From assembly GCF_900168195.1 (NCBI RefSeq), contig NZ_FUYX01000004.1:124001-188000 (forward strand): a stretch of 64,000 bases of DNA. The letters run 5' to 3'. Shown here piece after piece: positions 33,053 through 41,833 of this stretch. This stretch comes from Allobosea thiooxidans. GTDB taxonomy: Bacteria > Pseudomonadota > Alphaproteobacteria > Rhizobiales > Beijerinckiaceae. The translations under genes and the position numbers were made by a program. The notes under the pieces were generated by a model. The model made no database searches. It was given only the letters and a program-made list of their open reading frames with translations, and was not told the DNA's origin. The number at the start of each line of letters is the position of its first letter. Position 1 is the first letter of the stretch.

Positions 33053-34315
33053 ATGATCCGAAACAACGCTCAAGCCCCGCTCGATCCCGCGACCGACGCC
33101 GCGCTGCTGCTGCGACGCATCGGCTTCGGCACGCTCGCACTCGTCCTGCCTCTGGCGGCCCTGGTGTCGCGCCGCGCCGCCGTGGTGCTGGTTCCGATCG
33201 GCATCGCCCTGCTGATCATCGCCACACTGGTCGAGGATCCGCGCCGCTTCACCGCGATGCTGCGCGAGGCGGTCTTCAGCCGGCCGGGCCTCATCCTGCT
33301 CGGCCTCGTCGCCTGGGCGCTGCTCTCGCTGGTCTGGAGTCCCTTCCCCGCAGCGGCTGCCGAGAAGGCGGGCAACCTGCTGCTCGCCGTCCTGCTCGGC
33401 TTCGCCGGGCTTTCCGCCCTGCCGGAGCGGATGCGCTCCTCCAACCTGAACCTCTCGCCGCTCGGCACCGGCAGCGCCGGCATCTTCGCGCTCGGACTGA
33501 TCATCGTCGCCGCCCTGCGGAGCGCCGAAACGCCGCCCGGGGCCGTCGAGCGCGGCGTCTCGATCATCCTGATCACGGCCTGGCCGGCGCTTGCCTGGCT
33601 GCTGTCGCGCGAAAGGGGCCTGAGCGCTCTCGGCCTCGCCCTGGTCGTGGCGCTGCTGGCCCTGACCCGCTTCGAGGACGGCGAGACCATCGCGATGATC
33701 TGCGGCACCGTTGCCTTCGGCGCCGTCACCGCCAGCCGGGAACGCGCCGCGCAGGTGATCGCGACGATCATCGCCGGCCTGATGCTGTTTGCGCCGATCC
33801 TGCCCTTCCTGCTCGCACCGCTCGTCGCCGCGCTGCCGGACGGCGCCAGCGACTTCGCGCAGATGCTCTCGATCTGGGCCGACGTGATCCGCCAATCCCC
33901 GATCGAGCTGATCACCGGCCACGGGCTCGACACCGTGGTGCGCAGCCAGATGAGCGGCATCCTACCCCAGCCCGCGCCGGCCACGCTGCTGTTCGAAACC
34001 TGGTACGAGCTCGGGCTCGTCGGCGCGGCCGCAGCCGCCGCCTGCCTGTATTTCGCGATCCGCGCCGCCGGCAGGATGCCGGGGGCACTGGCGGCCGGCG
34101 GCGTCGCTGCCTTCACCACGGCCTTCGCGCTCAGCGTCTTCGGCTTTGCGCCGCTGCTGCCGTGGTGGCTGATGACGCTGACCGCCGTCGTGCTGCTGTT
34201 CGGCGCCATCGCCCGCGGCCAGTACCGCACCGACCGGCCGGCCGTGCCGCTGCCCACGCGCACTGCGGCAAATACCGTCCGCCCGAAAGCGGGGGAGCCG
34301 CCGCCCCCCCGCTAG
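33053..34315 (+). CDS. Polytopic membrane protein, O-antigen ligase-like
   Basis: 420 residues with about ten to eleven hydrophobic helices and a larger loop around residues 260-310 (ADVIRQSPIELITGHGLDTVVRS), which resembles the periplasmic loop of O-antigen ligase/polymerase (Wzy/WaaL) proteins (hallmark GHG and LFETWYELGLVG). It probably acts in surface polysaccharide assembly, but no glycosyltransferase genes lie nearby. ATG at 33053 (MIRNNAQAPLD) is chosen because upstream codons are Arg/Ala-rich and not membrane-like. Terminal tail is Pro-rich. Confidence 0.72.
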   Translation: MIRNNAQAPLDPATDAALLLRRIGFGTLALVLPLAALVSRRAAVVLVPIGIALLIIATLVEDPRRFTAMLREAVFSRPGLILLGLVAWALLSLVWSPFPAAAAEKAGNLLLAVLLGFAGLSALPERMRSSNLNLSPLGTGSAGIFALGLIIVAALRSAETPPGAVERGVSIILITAWPALAWLLSRERGLSALGLALVVALLALTRFEDGETIAMICGTVAFGAVTASRERAAQVIATIIAGLMLFAPILPFLLAPLVAALPDGASDFAQMLSIWADVIRQSPIELITGHGLDTVVRSQMSGILPQPAPATLLFETWYELGLVGAAAAAACLYFAIRAAGRMPGALAAGGVAAFTTAFALSVFGFAPLLPWWLMTLTAVVLLFGAIARGQYRTDRPAVPLPTRTAANTVRPKAGEPPPPR

Positions 34316-34345
34316 GCTCCGTCCCGGACGGCACGCCCCCGAGGC

Positions 34346-35497
34346 TCAGCGCGCCAGTTCGGCGATGAGCTTGCGGATGAAGGCGGTTCCGGCTTCGAGC
34401 TGCGCGACAGCGATGAACTCGTCCGGCTGATGCGCCTGGGCGATGTCCCCCGGCCCGCAGATCACGGTGGACCAGCCGGCGCGCTGGAACAGGCCGCCCT
34501 CGGTTCCATAGGCGACGACATGGCTGCCATTGTCGCCCGTCAGCCGGCGGCAGAGCGCCTCGGCGGCGCCGTTCTCCTCCGGCCCCATCGCCGGCGTGTT
34601 CGAGGTGATCTCGAAATCGATTCCGCTCGCCGGCGCGATCGCCTTCATCCGAGCTTCGAGCTCGGCGATCCGGGCGCGGTAGCGGGCGGCGTAGTCCTCA
34701 TGGCTGTCGCCCGGGACGCAGCGCACCTCATGATTGAAGGCGCAGTGCTCGGCGGTGATGTTGACCGCGGTCCCGCCGCGGATCTCGCCGACATGCAGCG
34801 TGCTGTAGGGCGGCTCGAAGCCACCGGCAGAGGCGGCGCGCGCCTTGTTCGCGGCCATCGTCTCATTATGCCAATGGACCAGTTCACCGGCGACCATCAC
34901 CGCCGGAACGCCGATGTCGACGCGACTCGAATGCACGGCATGGCCGCGTACGGCCGTGCGCATCCGCATGGCGCCCTTGTGGCCGGTGACGACCTGCATC
35001 ATCGAGGGCTCGCCGACGATCACGGCCGCCGGCTTCAGGCCGTCGCGCTGCATCGCCTTGATCATCACGCGCGCGCCGCGGCAGCCGACTTCCTCGTCAT
35101 AGGACAGCGCGAGATGGATCGGCCGCTTCAGCGGCGCGGCCAGCATCTCCGGCACCAGCGCCAGGCCGATCGCGTCGAAACCCTTCATGTCGCAGGCGCC
35201 GCGCCCATAGAGCTTGCCGTCCCGCTCGGTCAGGGTCCAGGGATCGGAGCTCCAGTTCTGGCCCTCGACCGGAACCACGTCGGTATGGCCCGACAACACG
35301 ACGCCGCCATCCAGCTTCGGGCCGATCGTCGCGTAGAGATTGGCCTTCTGGCCGTCCGGGCTCGGCGCCAGCCGGCTTTCGACGCCGAGCGAAGCCAGAT
35401 AGTCCCGGCAGAAATGGATGAGGTCGAGATTGCCGCGCTGGGATTCCGTGTTGAACGAAACCAGCTTCGCCAGCATCTCCTTCGGCGTCATCGTCAT
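34346..35497 (-). CDS. argE: Acetylornithine deacetylase
   Basis: 383 residues, M20 metallopeptidase family. It releases acetate from N2-acetylornithine in arginine synthesis. Metal and catalytic motifs: SGHTDVVPVEGQNW, GRGACDMKGFD, the catalytic Glu pair in SYDEEVGCRGAR, and the C-terminal CGPGDIAQAHQPDEFI histidine. A dimerisation domain lies between. The start at 35497 (MTMTPKEMLAKLVSFNTES) matches the family; an upstream in-frame start adds 17 residues with no support. Convergent with the membrane protein gene. Confidence 0.92.
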   Translation of the reverse strand: MTMTPKEMLAKLVSFNTESQRGNLDLIHFCRDYLASLGVESRLAPSPDGQKANLYATIGPKLDGGVVLSGHTDVVPVEGQNWSSDPWTLTERDGKLYGRGACDMKGFDAIGLALVPEMLAAPLKRPIHLALSYDEEVGCRGARVMIKAMQRDGLKPAAVIVGEPSMMQVVTGHKGAMRMRTAVRGHAVHSSRVDIGVPAVMVAGELVHWHNETMAANKARAASAGGFEPPYSTLHVGEIRGGTAVNITAEHCAFNHEVRCVPGDSHEDYAARYRARIAELEARMKAIAPASGIDFEITSNTPAMGPEENGAAEALCRRLTGDNGSHVVAYGTEGGLFQRAGWSTVICGPGDIAQAHQPDEFIAVAQLEAGTAFIRKLIAELAR

Positions 35498-35569
35498 GGC
35501 ATCCTCTCGTGCAGTTCCGCCCGCCCCGGGCAGAATCCGTGCCGGCAAGGCTAGAACACGCGCTGCTCG

Positions 35570-35584
35570 GATTGCACTGCAATC
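35570..35584. promoter_or_regulatory. 15-bp inverted repeat between argE and dehydratase genes
   Basis: GATTGCA-C-TGCAATC is a perfect 7-bp dyad with a one-base centre, 73 nt upstream of argE and 160 nt upstream of the divergent dehydratase gene. It fits a dimeric repressor or a leucine-responsive-type site. The factor is unknown. Confidence 0.4.
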
Positions 35585-35743
35585 TGGTCGGGCCGGGCGT
35601 TCCCTCTCCGTATCCCGGGGAGACGGATCCGATCGCCGGGGGCAAGGGCCCGGCCGTTCCCCCGCCCGCTTGACGGGCCCGAACCGGACGCGCTCTGCTG
35701 CGTTTCCTCCGGCCGGACGAGGACGGAGAAGACCGGAGCCACC

Positions 35744-36712
35744 ATGTCATTCGACGTCACCCTGTCCGACATCCAGGCCGCCGCGGCGCGGATCGCCGGC
35801 CATGTCCGCCGAACGCCGACCTATCACAGCGCCGGGCTGTCGGAGCGGCTCGGGGTCGAAACCTGGGTGAAGCTGGAGAGCCTGCAGCTCGGTGGCTCGT
35901 TCAAGGTGCGCGGCTGCTTCAACAAGCTGGCGGGACTGACCGAGGCGGAGCTCGCGCGCGGCGTGGTCACGGTCTCGGGCGGCAACCATGCCATCGCCGT
36001 CTCGCTGGTCTCCCGGGCGATGGGCGCGCGTGCCCTCGTCCTGATGCCCAGGGCGACGCCGGCGCTCAATATCAGGCTGACGGAGGAAGCCGGCGGCACG
36101 GTCGAGCTCTGCGAGGATTCGATCGCCGCCTTCGCCAGGGCGGATGAGCATGCGGTCCGCGGCATGGTCCATGTCCATTCCTATGACGACCCGGCGATCA
36201 TCGCCGGCCATGGCACGCTCGGGCTCGAGATCGCGGCCGATGCCGGCGGGCGGCTCGACCATGTCTTCGTCTCGATCGGCGGCGGCGGCTTCTCGGCCGG
36301 CGTCGGCGCGGCGCTGAAGGGGCTCGACCCGGCGGTGCGCCTGCACGGCGTCGAAACCGAGGGCGCGACCACGATGACGCAGGCGCTCGCGGCCGGCGCG
36401 CAGGTGCCGATCCGCGCGACCTCGATCGCGCGCACGCTCGGCGCCCCTTTCGCCACGCAGCGGACGATGGCGGCGGCCCGGCAGTTCCTCGAGGAGATCG
36501 CCGTGGTGCCGGATGCGGATGCGGTGCGGGAGCTGGTCTGGGTGCTGCAGAACGAGCGCGTGCTGGTCGAGCCCGCCGCGGCCTGCGTGGTCGCAGCAGC
36601 CCAGGCGCGGAAGCAGGTCTTCCGGCCCGGCGAGCGCATCTGCCTCGTGCTCTGCGGATCGAATGTCGCGCTGGAGGACCTGGCGCGCTGGCGCCGCGAA
36701 TTCGCGATCTAG
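35744..36712 (+). CDS. PLP-dependent threonine/serine dehydratase-like enzyme
   Basis: 322 residues, fold type II PLP enzyme. It deaminates threonine or serine, or a related hydroxy-amino acid. The cofactor lysine is in LGGSFKVRG, the substrate-binding loop is VTVSGGNHAIAV and the phosphate-binding glycine loop is SIGGGGFSAGVGAAL. There is no C-terminal ACT regulatory domain, as in catabolic TdcB-like or racemase forms. GGAG lies 6 nt upstream of the ATG. Substrate is not certain; hydroxyaspartate dehydratase or serine racemase are alternatives. Confidence 0.87.
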   Translation: MSFDVTLSDIQAAAARIAGHVRRTPTYHSAGLSERLGVETWVKLESLQLGGSFKVRGCFNKLAGLTEAELARGVVTVSGGNHAIAVSLVSRAMGARALVLMPRATPALNIRLTEEAGGTVELCEDSIAAFARADEHAVRGMVHVHSYDDPAIIAGHGTLGLEIAADAGGRLDHVFVSIGGGGFSAGVGAALKGLDPAVRLHGVETEGATTMTQALAAGAQVPIRATSIARTLGAPFATQRTMAAARQFLEEIAVVPDADAVRELVWVLQNERVLVEPAAACVVAAAQARKQVFRPGERICLVLCGSNVALEDLARWRREFAI

Positions 36713-36744
36713 CCGTGGCGGCGACGCCGCTCTAGAAGCCGCGC

Positions 36745-37266
36745 ATGAGCCAGCACACCGTTCCGACACTCCAGACGCAGCGCCTCAACCTGCGGCCGAT
36801 GGCCGAGGCGGATTTCCCGGCCTATGCCGCGTTCCTGGCATCGCCGCGCGCAGCAGGGCTGGGCGGGCCGTTGTCACAGCGGCAGGCCTGGGGGTTGTTC
36901 TGCCACGACATCGCCTGCTGGCCCCTGTTCGGACATGGCGGGCTGATGATCGACCGGCGCGCCGACGGCACCTGCGTCGGCCAGGTCGGCATCAGCCACG
37001 GCCCACTCTTCCCGGAGAAGGAGCTGGGCTGGCTGCTCTATGAGGGCCATGAAGGACATGGCTACGCCACCGAGGCAGCCATCGCCTTGCGCGACTGGGC
37101 CGCACGGGCGCTCGGGGTTTCCGAGCTCGTCAGCTACATCGCGCCGAACAACGCGGCCTCGGCCGCCGTGGCCGAGCGGCTGGGAGCCGTGCGCGATCTC
37201 CTGGCCGACAGACCCGATCCGAACGATCTGGTCTATCGCCACAGGCTCACGACCACGCCGCGCTGA
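36745..37266 (+). CDS. GNAT-family N-acetyltransferase
   Basis: 173 residues, RimJ/RimL-type. The N-terminus VPTLQTQRLNLRPMAEADFPAYAAF is typical. The acetyl-CoA loop is at EGHEGHGYATEAAIALRDWA and the C-terminus carries NNAASAAVAERLGA. Possible substrates are protein N-termini or small amines; not resolvable here. It begins 32 nt after the dehydratase stop and may be co-transcribed. Confidence 0.88.
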   Translation: MSQHTVPTLQTQRLNLRPMAEADFPAYAAFLASPRAAGLGGPLSQRQAWGLFCHDIACWPLFGHGGLMIDRRADGTCVGQVGISHGPLFPEKELGWLLYEGHEGHGYATEAAIALRDWAARALGVSELVSYIAPNNAASAAVAERLGAVRDLLADRPDPNDLVYRHRLTTTPR

Positions 37267-37284
37267 GGGGCGCGTCAGGCTTCC

Positions 37285-37737
37285 TCAGTTGCTGTTGCGG
37301 GCAACGCGCGCATAGCGGCTGCGCTTGGAGGCGGCTGCGGCATAGCGGCTGCGCTTGTGGCCGTACCAGGAAATCTCGCGCTCGCCGACATCGGCATGGA
37401 GCAGGCCGTTCGAATAGCTGCCGACACCGCCGACGCTCGCGAGGGAACGAGCTACGGCCGCGGCCTTGCGCGGCGAGGTCGCCAGCGGCCGGAAGTCGAT
37501 CGCCTTGCCGCTATAGTGCTGCGAGTGCCGCGCATGGCGGCCGCCACAGGTCGAGGTGACCTGGATCGGGCCGATCTTGGCGACGAGCTCGGAGATCATC
37601 GCCACCGTTTCGGGCTTCAGGCAATGCAGGCCCTTGACCTGCGGTTGGAAGGAAATTTTTTGGGAGGGAGTGTCTGCAAAAGCGGCCACAGGCAAGAAAC
37701 CAAACACCAACGCAAGCAACGACGAGCGACGCATCAT
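37285..37737 (-). CDS. Secreted M15/DUF882-like peptidase-type protein
   Basis: 150 residues: signal peptide (MMRRSSLLALVFGFLPVAAFA), then a compact domain with the SQHYSGKAIDFRP motif (His and Asp of the SxHxxGxAxD metal site) and GLLHADVGEREISWYG, as in YcbK-like D,D- or L,D-peptidases. It should act on peptidoglycan in the periplasm. The C-terminus holds two copies of KRSRYA joined by alanines, an unusual basic tail. It converges with the GNAT gene (18-nt gap). Confidence 0.8.
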   Translation of the reverse strand: MMRRSSLLALVFGFLPVAAFADTPSQKISFQPQVKGLHCLKPETVAMISELVAKIGPIQVTSTCGGRHARHSQHYSGKAIDFRPLATSPRKAAAVARSLASVGGVGSYSNGLLHADVGEREISWYGHKRSRYAAAASKRSRYARVARNSN

Positions 37738-38050
37738 CTACCGGATCTGAGAGAGGAGAACGAGAAGGATCAGACCAGAGTTTCTCGATGGCCTGAGCGG
37801 AATGCCGTCCCGCTATTGGTCAAGGAAGGCCAAATCATGGCTGCATCCTTTCCAATCTATTTCACAATCGTAACCCAGATCATTCTGGCCCCCGAATTGA
37901 ACCACCCTGATCTTCCTGAGAGCCGCCGTCATTCCGCCAAAGCCCGGCACCTGCGCGCTACCGGCTTGGACAGGCGGGGCGAGGCTGGGCTAGCGTGCCG
38001 GACGGCACCCGCTTTCTGCGCGGTCGCCCCATGCCATCTCAGAGGACACG
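37738..38050. other. 313-nt intergenic region between M15-like and amidohydrolase genes
   Basis: No gene is supported. A short open stretch that starts ATGGCTGCATCC near 37836 lacks a ribosome site and runs into the next gene out of frame. The region is locally AT-rich (37840-37910), consistent with divergent promoters; TTGACC on the minus strand near 37815-37820 is a weak -35 candidate. Confidence 0.5.
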
Positions 38051-39223
38051 ATGCCCAAGACCGACATCATCGCGGCGCTCACCCCGGAAATCACCGCGAT
38101 CCGCCGCGACATTCATCGCCACCCCGAGCTGATGTACGACGTGCACCGGACCGCGGGCCTCGTTGCCGAGAAGCTGAAGGAATGGGGCGTCGACGAAGTC
38201 GTCACCGGCATCGGCCAGACCGGCGTCGTCGGCATCATCAAGGGCAAGGGCCAGAATTCGGGCAAGGTCATCGGCATGCGCGCCGACATGGACGCGCTGC
38301 CGATCCATGAGGAGACCAATCTCGAGCACCGCTCGACCATCCCCGGCAAGATGCATGCCTGCGGCCATGACGGGCACACCGCCATGCTGCTCGGCGCAGC
38401 GAAGTACCTGACCCAGACCCGCGACTTCGACGGCACCGCCGTGCTGATCTTCCAGCCCGCCGAAGAGGGCGGCGCCGGCGCCAAGGCGATGATCGACGAC
38501 GGGCTCATCTCCCGCTTCGGCATCCAGGAAGTCTACGGCATGCACAACAAGCCCGGCGTTCCGGTCGGCCGCTTCGAGATCGTGAAGGGGCCGGCGATGG
38601 CGGCCGCCGACCGCATCCACATCAAGATCGAAGGCAAGGGCGGGCACGCCGCCGCCCCGCACCACGTCAACGACCCGATCGTCGCCTCCTGCGCGCTGGT
38701 CAGCGCCCTGCAGACGGTCGCCTCCCGCAATGCCGACCCGCTCGATTCGATCGTCGTCTCGGTCACCGCGCTCAATGCCGGCGAGGCCTTCAACGTCATT
38801 CCGCAGACCGCCGAGATCAAGGGCTCGGTCCGCACGCTGACGCCGAAGACCCGCGAGCTCGCTCAGAAGCGCATCACCGAGATCGTCGAGGGCGTGATGA
38901 AGGCCTTCGGCATGAAGTACGACCTCGAATACCATCTCGGCTATCCGGTGACCTTCAACCATCACGGCCAGACCGACTTCGTCACCAGCGTGACCAAGGA
39001 GATCTTCGGCTCGGACGCGATCACCACCGACATCCCGCCGACCATGGGCTCCGAGGACTTCTCCTACATGCTGGAGGAGCGCCCGGGCGCCTTCATCAAC
39101 ATCGGCAACGGCGACTCGGCCGGTCTCCATCACCCGGCCTATGAGTTCAACGACGCGGTGATCCCGGTCGGCGTGAACTACTGGACGAGCCTGATCGAGA
39201 TCTCGATGCCCCAGCGCGGCTGA
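38051..39223 (+). CDS. M20-family amidohydrolase (hippurate hydrolase-like)
   Basis: 390 residues. Hydrolyses an N-acyl amino acid (hippurate, IAA-amino acid or N-acetyl-diaminopimelate type). The metal-binding MHACGHDGHTAML motif, RADMDALPI, QPAEEGGAGAKAM (catalytic Glu pair) and SEDFSYMLEERPGAF are present, and a lid domain lies in the middle. GAGGACACG precedes the ATG. The next gene, an FAD oxidoreductase, follows after 16 nt. Exact substrate unknown. Confidence 0.92.
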   Translation: MPKTDIIAALTPEITAIRRDIHRHPELMYDVHRTAGLVAEKLKEWGVDEVVTGIGQTGVVGIIKGKGQNSGKVIGMRADMDALPIHEETNLEHRSTIPGKMHACGHDGHTAMLLGAAKYLTQTRDFDGTAVLIFQPAEEGGAGAKAMIDDGLISRFGIQEVYGMHNKPGVPVGRFEIVKGPAMAAADRIHIKIEGKGGHAAAPHHVNDPIVASCALVSALQTVASRNADPLDSIVVSVTALNAGEAFNVIPQTAEIKGSVRTLTPKTRELAQKRITEIVEGVMKAFGMKYDLEYHLGYPVTFNHHGQTDFVTSVTKEIFGSDAITTDIPPTMGSEDFSYMLEERPGAFINIGNGDSAGLHHPAYEFNDAVIPVGVNYWTSLIEISMPQRG

Positions 39224-39239
39224 GCGCGTCGAGACGGCG

Positions 39240-40346
39240 ATGAGCGACATTGATTGTCTGGTGGTCGGGGCCGGCGTCGTCGGCCTCGCGGTGGCCCGCG
39301 AGCTCGCGCTCGCAGGTCGCGAGGTCGTCATCGCCGAGGCCGCGGAGGGCATCGGCACCCAGACTTCGGCGCGCAACTCCGAGGTCATCCATGCCGGGAT
39401 CTACTACCCGCCCGGCTCGCTGAAGGCCCGCGTCTGCGTCGCGGGTCGTCAGCGGCTCTACCGTTACCTTGAAGAACGCGGCCTGCCGCACAAGGCCTGC
39501 GGCAAGCTGATCGTCGCCACCTCCGAAAGCCAGAAGCCGGCGCTGGAGACGATCATGGCCCGCGCCCAGGCTTCGGGCGTGGATTCGCTGCGCTGGCTCT
39601 CCGGCGCCGAGGCCAAGGCCATGGAGCCCGAGGTGCGGTGCGAGATCGCCCTGCTCTCGCCCGAGACCGGGGTGGTCGACAGCCATGCGCTGATGCTGTC
39701 CCTGCTCGGAGAATGCGAGGCGGCGGGCGGGTCGCTCGCACTCAACACGCCGATCACCGGCTGGCGGCGTGAGGCGGAAGGCTTCAGCGTCGATTTCGGC
39801 GGCGCCGACCCTGAGACCTATTCAGTGCGCACCGTGGTCAATTCTGCCGGCCATGGCGCGCCAAAGCTGCTCGGCCTGCTCGAAGGCTTCCCGGCCGCGT
39901 ATGTGCCGGTGCAGCACTACGCCAAGGGCAACTATTTCGCCCTGACCGGCAAGCAGCCCTTCACGCATCTGGTCTATCCCGTGCCGGAGGCGGCGGGCTT
40001 GGGGATCCACGCCACGATCGACATGGGCGGGCGGGTCAAGTTCGGCCCGGACGTCGAATGGGTCGACCACGACCAGGATCTGGTCGTCGACCCGGCGCGG
40101 GCGGAAAAGTTCTACGCGGCGATCCGGACCTATTGGCCGGCGCTGCCGGGCGGCGCCCTCGTCGCCGACTATGCCGGCATCCGGCCGAAGCTGCACGGGC
40201 CGAGCGAGCCGATGCCGGATTTCCGCATCGACGGGCCGGAGGTCCACGGCGTAGCCGAACTGGTCAACCTGCTCGGCATCGAGAGCCCGGGGCTGACGAG
40301 TTCGCTCGCCATCGCGGAGATTGTGCGCGAGAAGCTCGCGGCGTAG
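39240..40346 (+). CDS. FAD-dependent oxidoreductase (L-2-hydroxyglutarate oxidase-like)
   Basis: 368 residues, DAO family. FAD-binding dinucleotide motif CLVVGAGVVGLAVARELA is at the N-terminus, followed by TSARNSEVIHAGIYYPPGSLKA, a signature of LhgO-type 2-hydroxyacid oxidases. HYAKGNYFALTG and the C-terminal GIESPGLTSSLAIAEIV are further family features. It probably oxidises a 2-hydroxydicarboxylate. Closely follows the amidohydrolase gene (16 nt). Confidence 0.88.
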   Translation: MSDIDCLVVGAGVVGLAVARELALAGREVVIAEAAEGIGTQTSARNSEVIHAGIYYPPGSLKARVCVAGRQRLYRYLEERGLPHKACGKLIVATSESQKPALETIMARAQASGVDSLRWLSGAEAKAMEPEVRCEIALLSPETGVVDSHALMLSLLGECEAAGGSLALNTPITGWRREAEGFSVDFGGADPETYSVRTVVNSAGHGAPKLLGLLEGFPAAYVPVQHYAKGNYFALTGKQPFTHLVYPVPEAAGLGIHATIDMGGRVKFGPDVEWVDHDQDLVVDPARAEKFYAAIRTYWPALPGGALVADYAGIRPKLHGPSEPMPDFRIDGPEVHGVAELVNLLGIESPGLTSSLAIAEIVREKLAA

Positions 40347-40355
40347 GGCCGGAGG

Positions 40356-40448
40356 CGTCATGCCCGCCCTTGTGGCGAGCATCCACGCCCTGGACACGGC
40401 CTTCGACCAGCGAAGACGTGGATGGTCGGGACGAGCCCGACCATGACG
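40356..40448. repeat. 93-bp imperfect palindromic repeat
   Basis: Outer arms CGTCATG (40356-40362) and CATGACG (40442-40448) enclose GCATCCACG (40379-40387) and CGTGGATGG (from 40417) and a GGTCGGGACGAGCCCGACC hairpin at the right end. It lies between the convergent oxidoreductase and eda genes. Elements of this style recur in Hyphomicrobiales genomes (from memory). Confidence 0.75.
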
Positions 40449-40462
40449 TGCAGAGCCCTGTT

Positions 40463-41107
40463 TCAGCCTCTCAGCTTCGCAAACGCGTCCTTCGCCTCGC
40501 GGGCCAGCGTTTCGATCCGCTTCCAGTCGCCCGCGGCGATCGCATCGGCAGGCACCAGCCAGGAGCCGCCGACGCAGATCACCTGCGGCAGGGCGAGATA
40601 ATCGCCGAGATTCTTCAGGCCGACGCCGCCGGTCGGGCAGAATGTCATCTGCGGGAACGGACCGGAGAGCGCCTTCAGCGCCGGCGGGCCGCCGGCCTGC
40701 TCGGCCGGGAAGAACTTGGCGGTGGTCCGCCCCGCGGCCACGGCGCGCATGCAGTCGGACGCCGTGGCAACGCCCGGAAGCCAGGGCAATCCCGCCTTGC
40801 GCAGCGCCTCGTCGACGCTCTCGCTGAAGCCGGGGCTGACAACGGCCTCGGCGCCCGCATCCCTGACCTGTGCCACCTGGGCCGGCGTCACCACCGTGCC
40901 GGCGACGGGCAGCGCCTTCGGCACCGACTTCGCGATGGCGGCGAGCGCCTCGAGCGCAGCCGGGCGGCGCAGCGTGACCTCGACGACATCGACGCCGCCG
41001 GCGACGAGCGCATGGGCGAGGTCGACGGCGCGCGAGGCATCCTCGATCACGACGACGGGGATCACGCCGCAGCGCTTCAACCGGGCAATCGCGGCAGTCT
41101 CGTCCAT
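40463..41107 (-). CDS. eda: 2-dehydro-3-deoxy-phosphogluconate (KDPG) aldolase
   Basis: 214 residues. Cleaves KDPG to pyruvate and glyceraldehyde-3-phosphate, the last step of the Entner-Doudoroff route. The Schiff-base lysine is K131 in TTAKFFPAEQAGG and catalytic Glu is E43 in VVEVTLRRP. CPTGGV is the phosphate loop. ATG at 41107 is preferred; a TTG 15 nt upstream is the alternative. It lies 39 nt downstream of pgl on the same strand. No edd is visible in the window. Confidence 0.94.
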   Translation of the reverse strand: MDETAAIARLKRCGVIPVVVIEDASRAVDLAHALVAGGVDVVEVTLRRPAALEALAAIAKSVPKALPVAGTVVTPAQVAQVRDAGAEAVVSPGFSESVDEALRKAGLPWLPGVATASDCMRAVAAGRTTAKFFPAEQAGGPPALKALSGPFPQMTFCPTGGVGLKNLGDYLALPQVICVGGSWLVPADAIAAGDWKRIETLAREAKDAFAKLRG

Positions 41108-41146
41108 AGCCTCGTCTTTCAATCGATTTGAGCGGATGACCGGGCT

Positions 41147-41833
41147 TTACTCCTTCGCCCAGTAGACGTCGAGCCCCTGCTCGCGGCCGATCAGCCTGTC
41201 GACCGGCAGCGGCGCCTTGCGGCTGCCGGCCTCCTTCAGCACGGCCTCCTTCGCACCGCCCGCGACGAGCAGGCTCGCCCAGCCGGCTTCAAGCAGGCGT
41301 GCGGGCGAGAGCGACAGCCGCGGCGGCTGGCCCGGCGGGCGGGCGACGACGATGCCGCTGTCCGGGACCGCGTCGAACGTCGCCTCGGCGCCCGGAAAGA
41401 GCGAGGCGATATGCCCATCGGCGCCCATTCCGGAAACGAGCAGGTCGAGCGGCGGCAGCGCAGCGAGCCTGGTGCAGAGCAGGGCCGCCGCGGCCTCGAT
41501 GTCGCTGCCATGGCCGTGGAAGGACAGGAAGCCGGCGCGCCCATCGGCGAGCGGCGCGAATTGCGCGCGGATCATGCGCTCGTTCGAGGCCGTGTCGTCG
41601 GCCGCAACGAAGCGCTCGTCGGTCGGCAGCAGCGTGACCTTGTCCCAGGCGAGATCATGCTGGCCGAGCACGGCGAGGAACCGTGCCGGGGTCGTGCCGC
41701 CGGGCACGGCGAGCAGCGCCCCGCCCCTGTCGGCGAGGAGCTCCTTCAGCCGCACGGCCACGGTCTCGGCCAGCGCCTCCGAGGCATCGGCGAGGCTGGC
41801 GAAACGATGCCAGGCGAGCGGGCCGGCCATCAT
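41147..41833 (-). CDS. pgl: 6-phosphogluconolactonase
   Basis: 228 residues, NagB-like fold. Hydrolyses 6-phosphogluconolactone after Zwf. Motifs VPGGTTPARFLAVL, LLPTDERFV and SGMGADGHIASLFPG are intact. The start overlaps the zwf stop by one base (TGATG); a second ATG follows immediately. The gene continues towards eda with a 39-nt gap, making a zwf-pgl-eda unit. Confidence 0.95.
   Translation of the reverse strand: MMAGPLAWHRFASLADASEALAETVAVRLKELLADRGGALLAVPGGTTPARFLAVLGQHDLAWDKVTLLPTDERFVAADDTASNERMIRAQFAPLADGRAGFLSFHGHGSDIEAAAALLCTRLAALPPLDLLVSGMGADGHIASLFPGAEATFDAVPDSGIVVARPPGQPPRLSLSPARLLEAGWASLLVAGGAKEAVLKEAGSRKAPLPVDRLIGREQGLDVYWAKE

Noticed and set aside
37836..38000. Short open frame starting MAASFPIYFTIV
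   Set aside because: No ribosome site, and it continues out of frame into the amidohydrolase gene.
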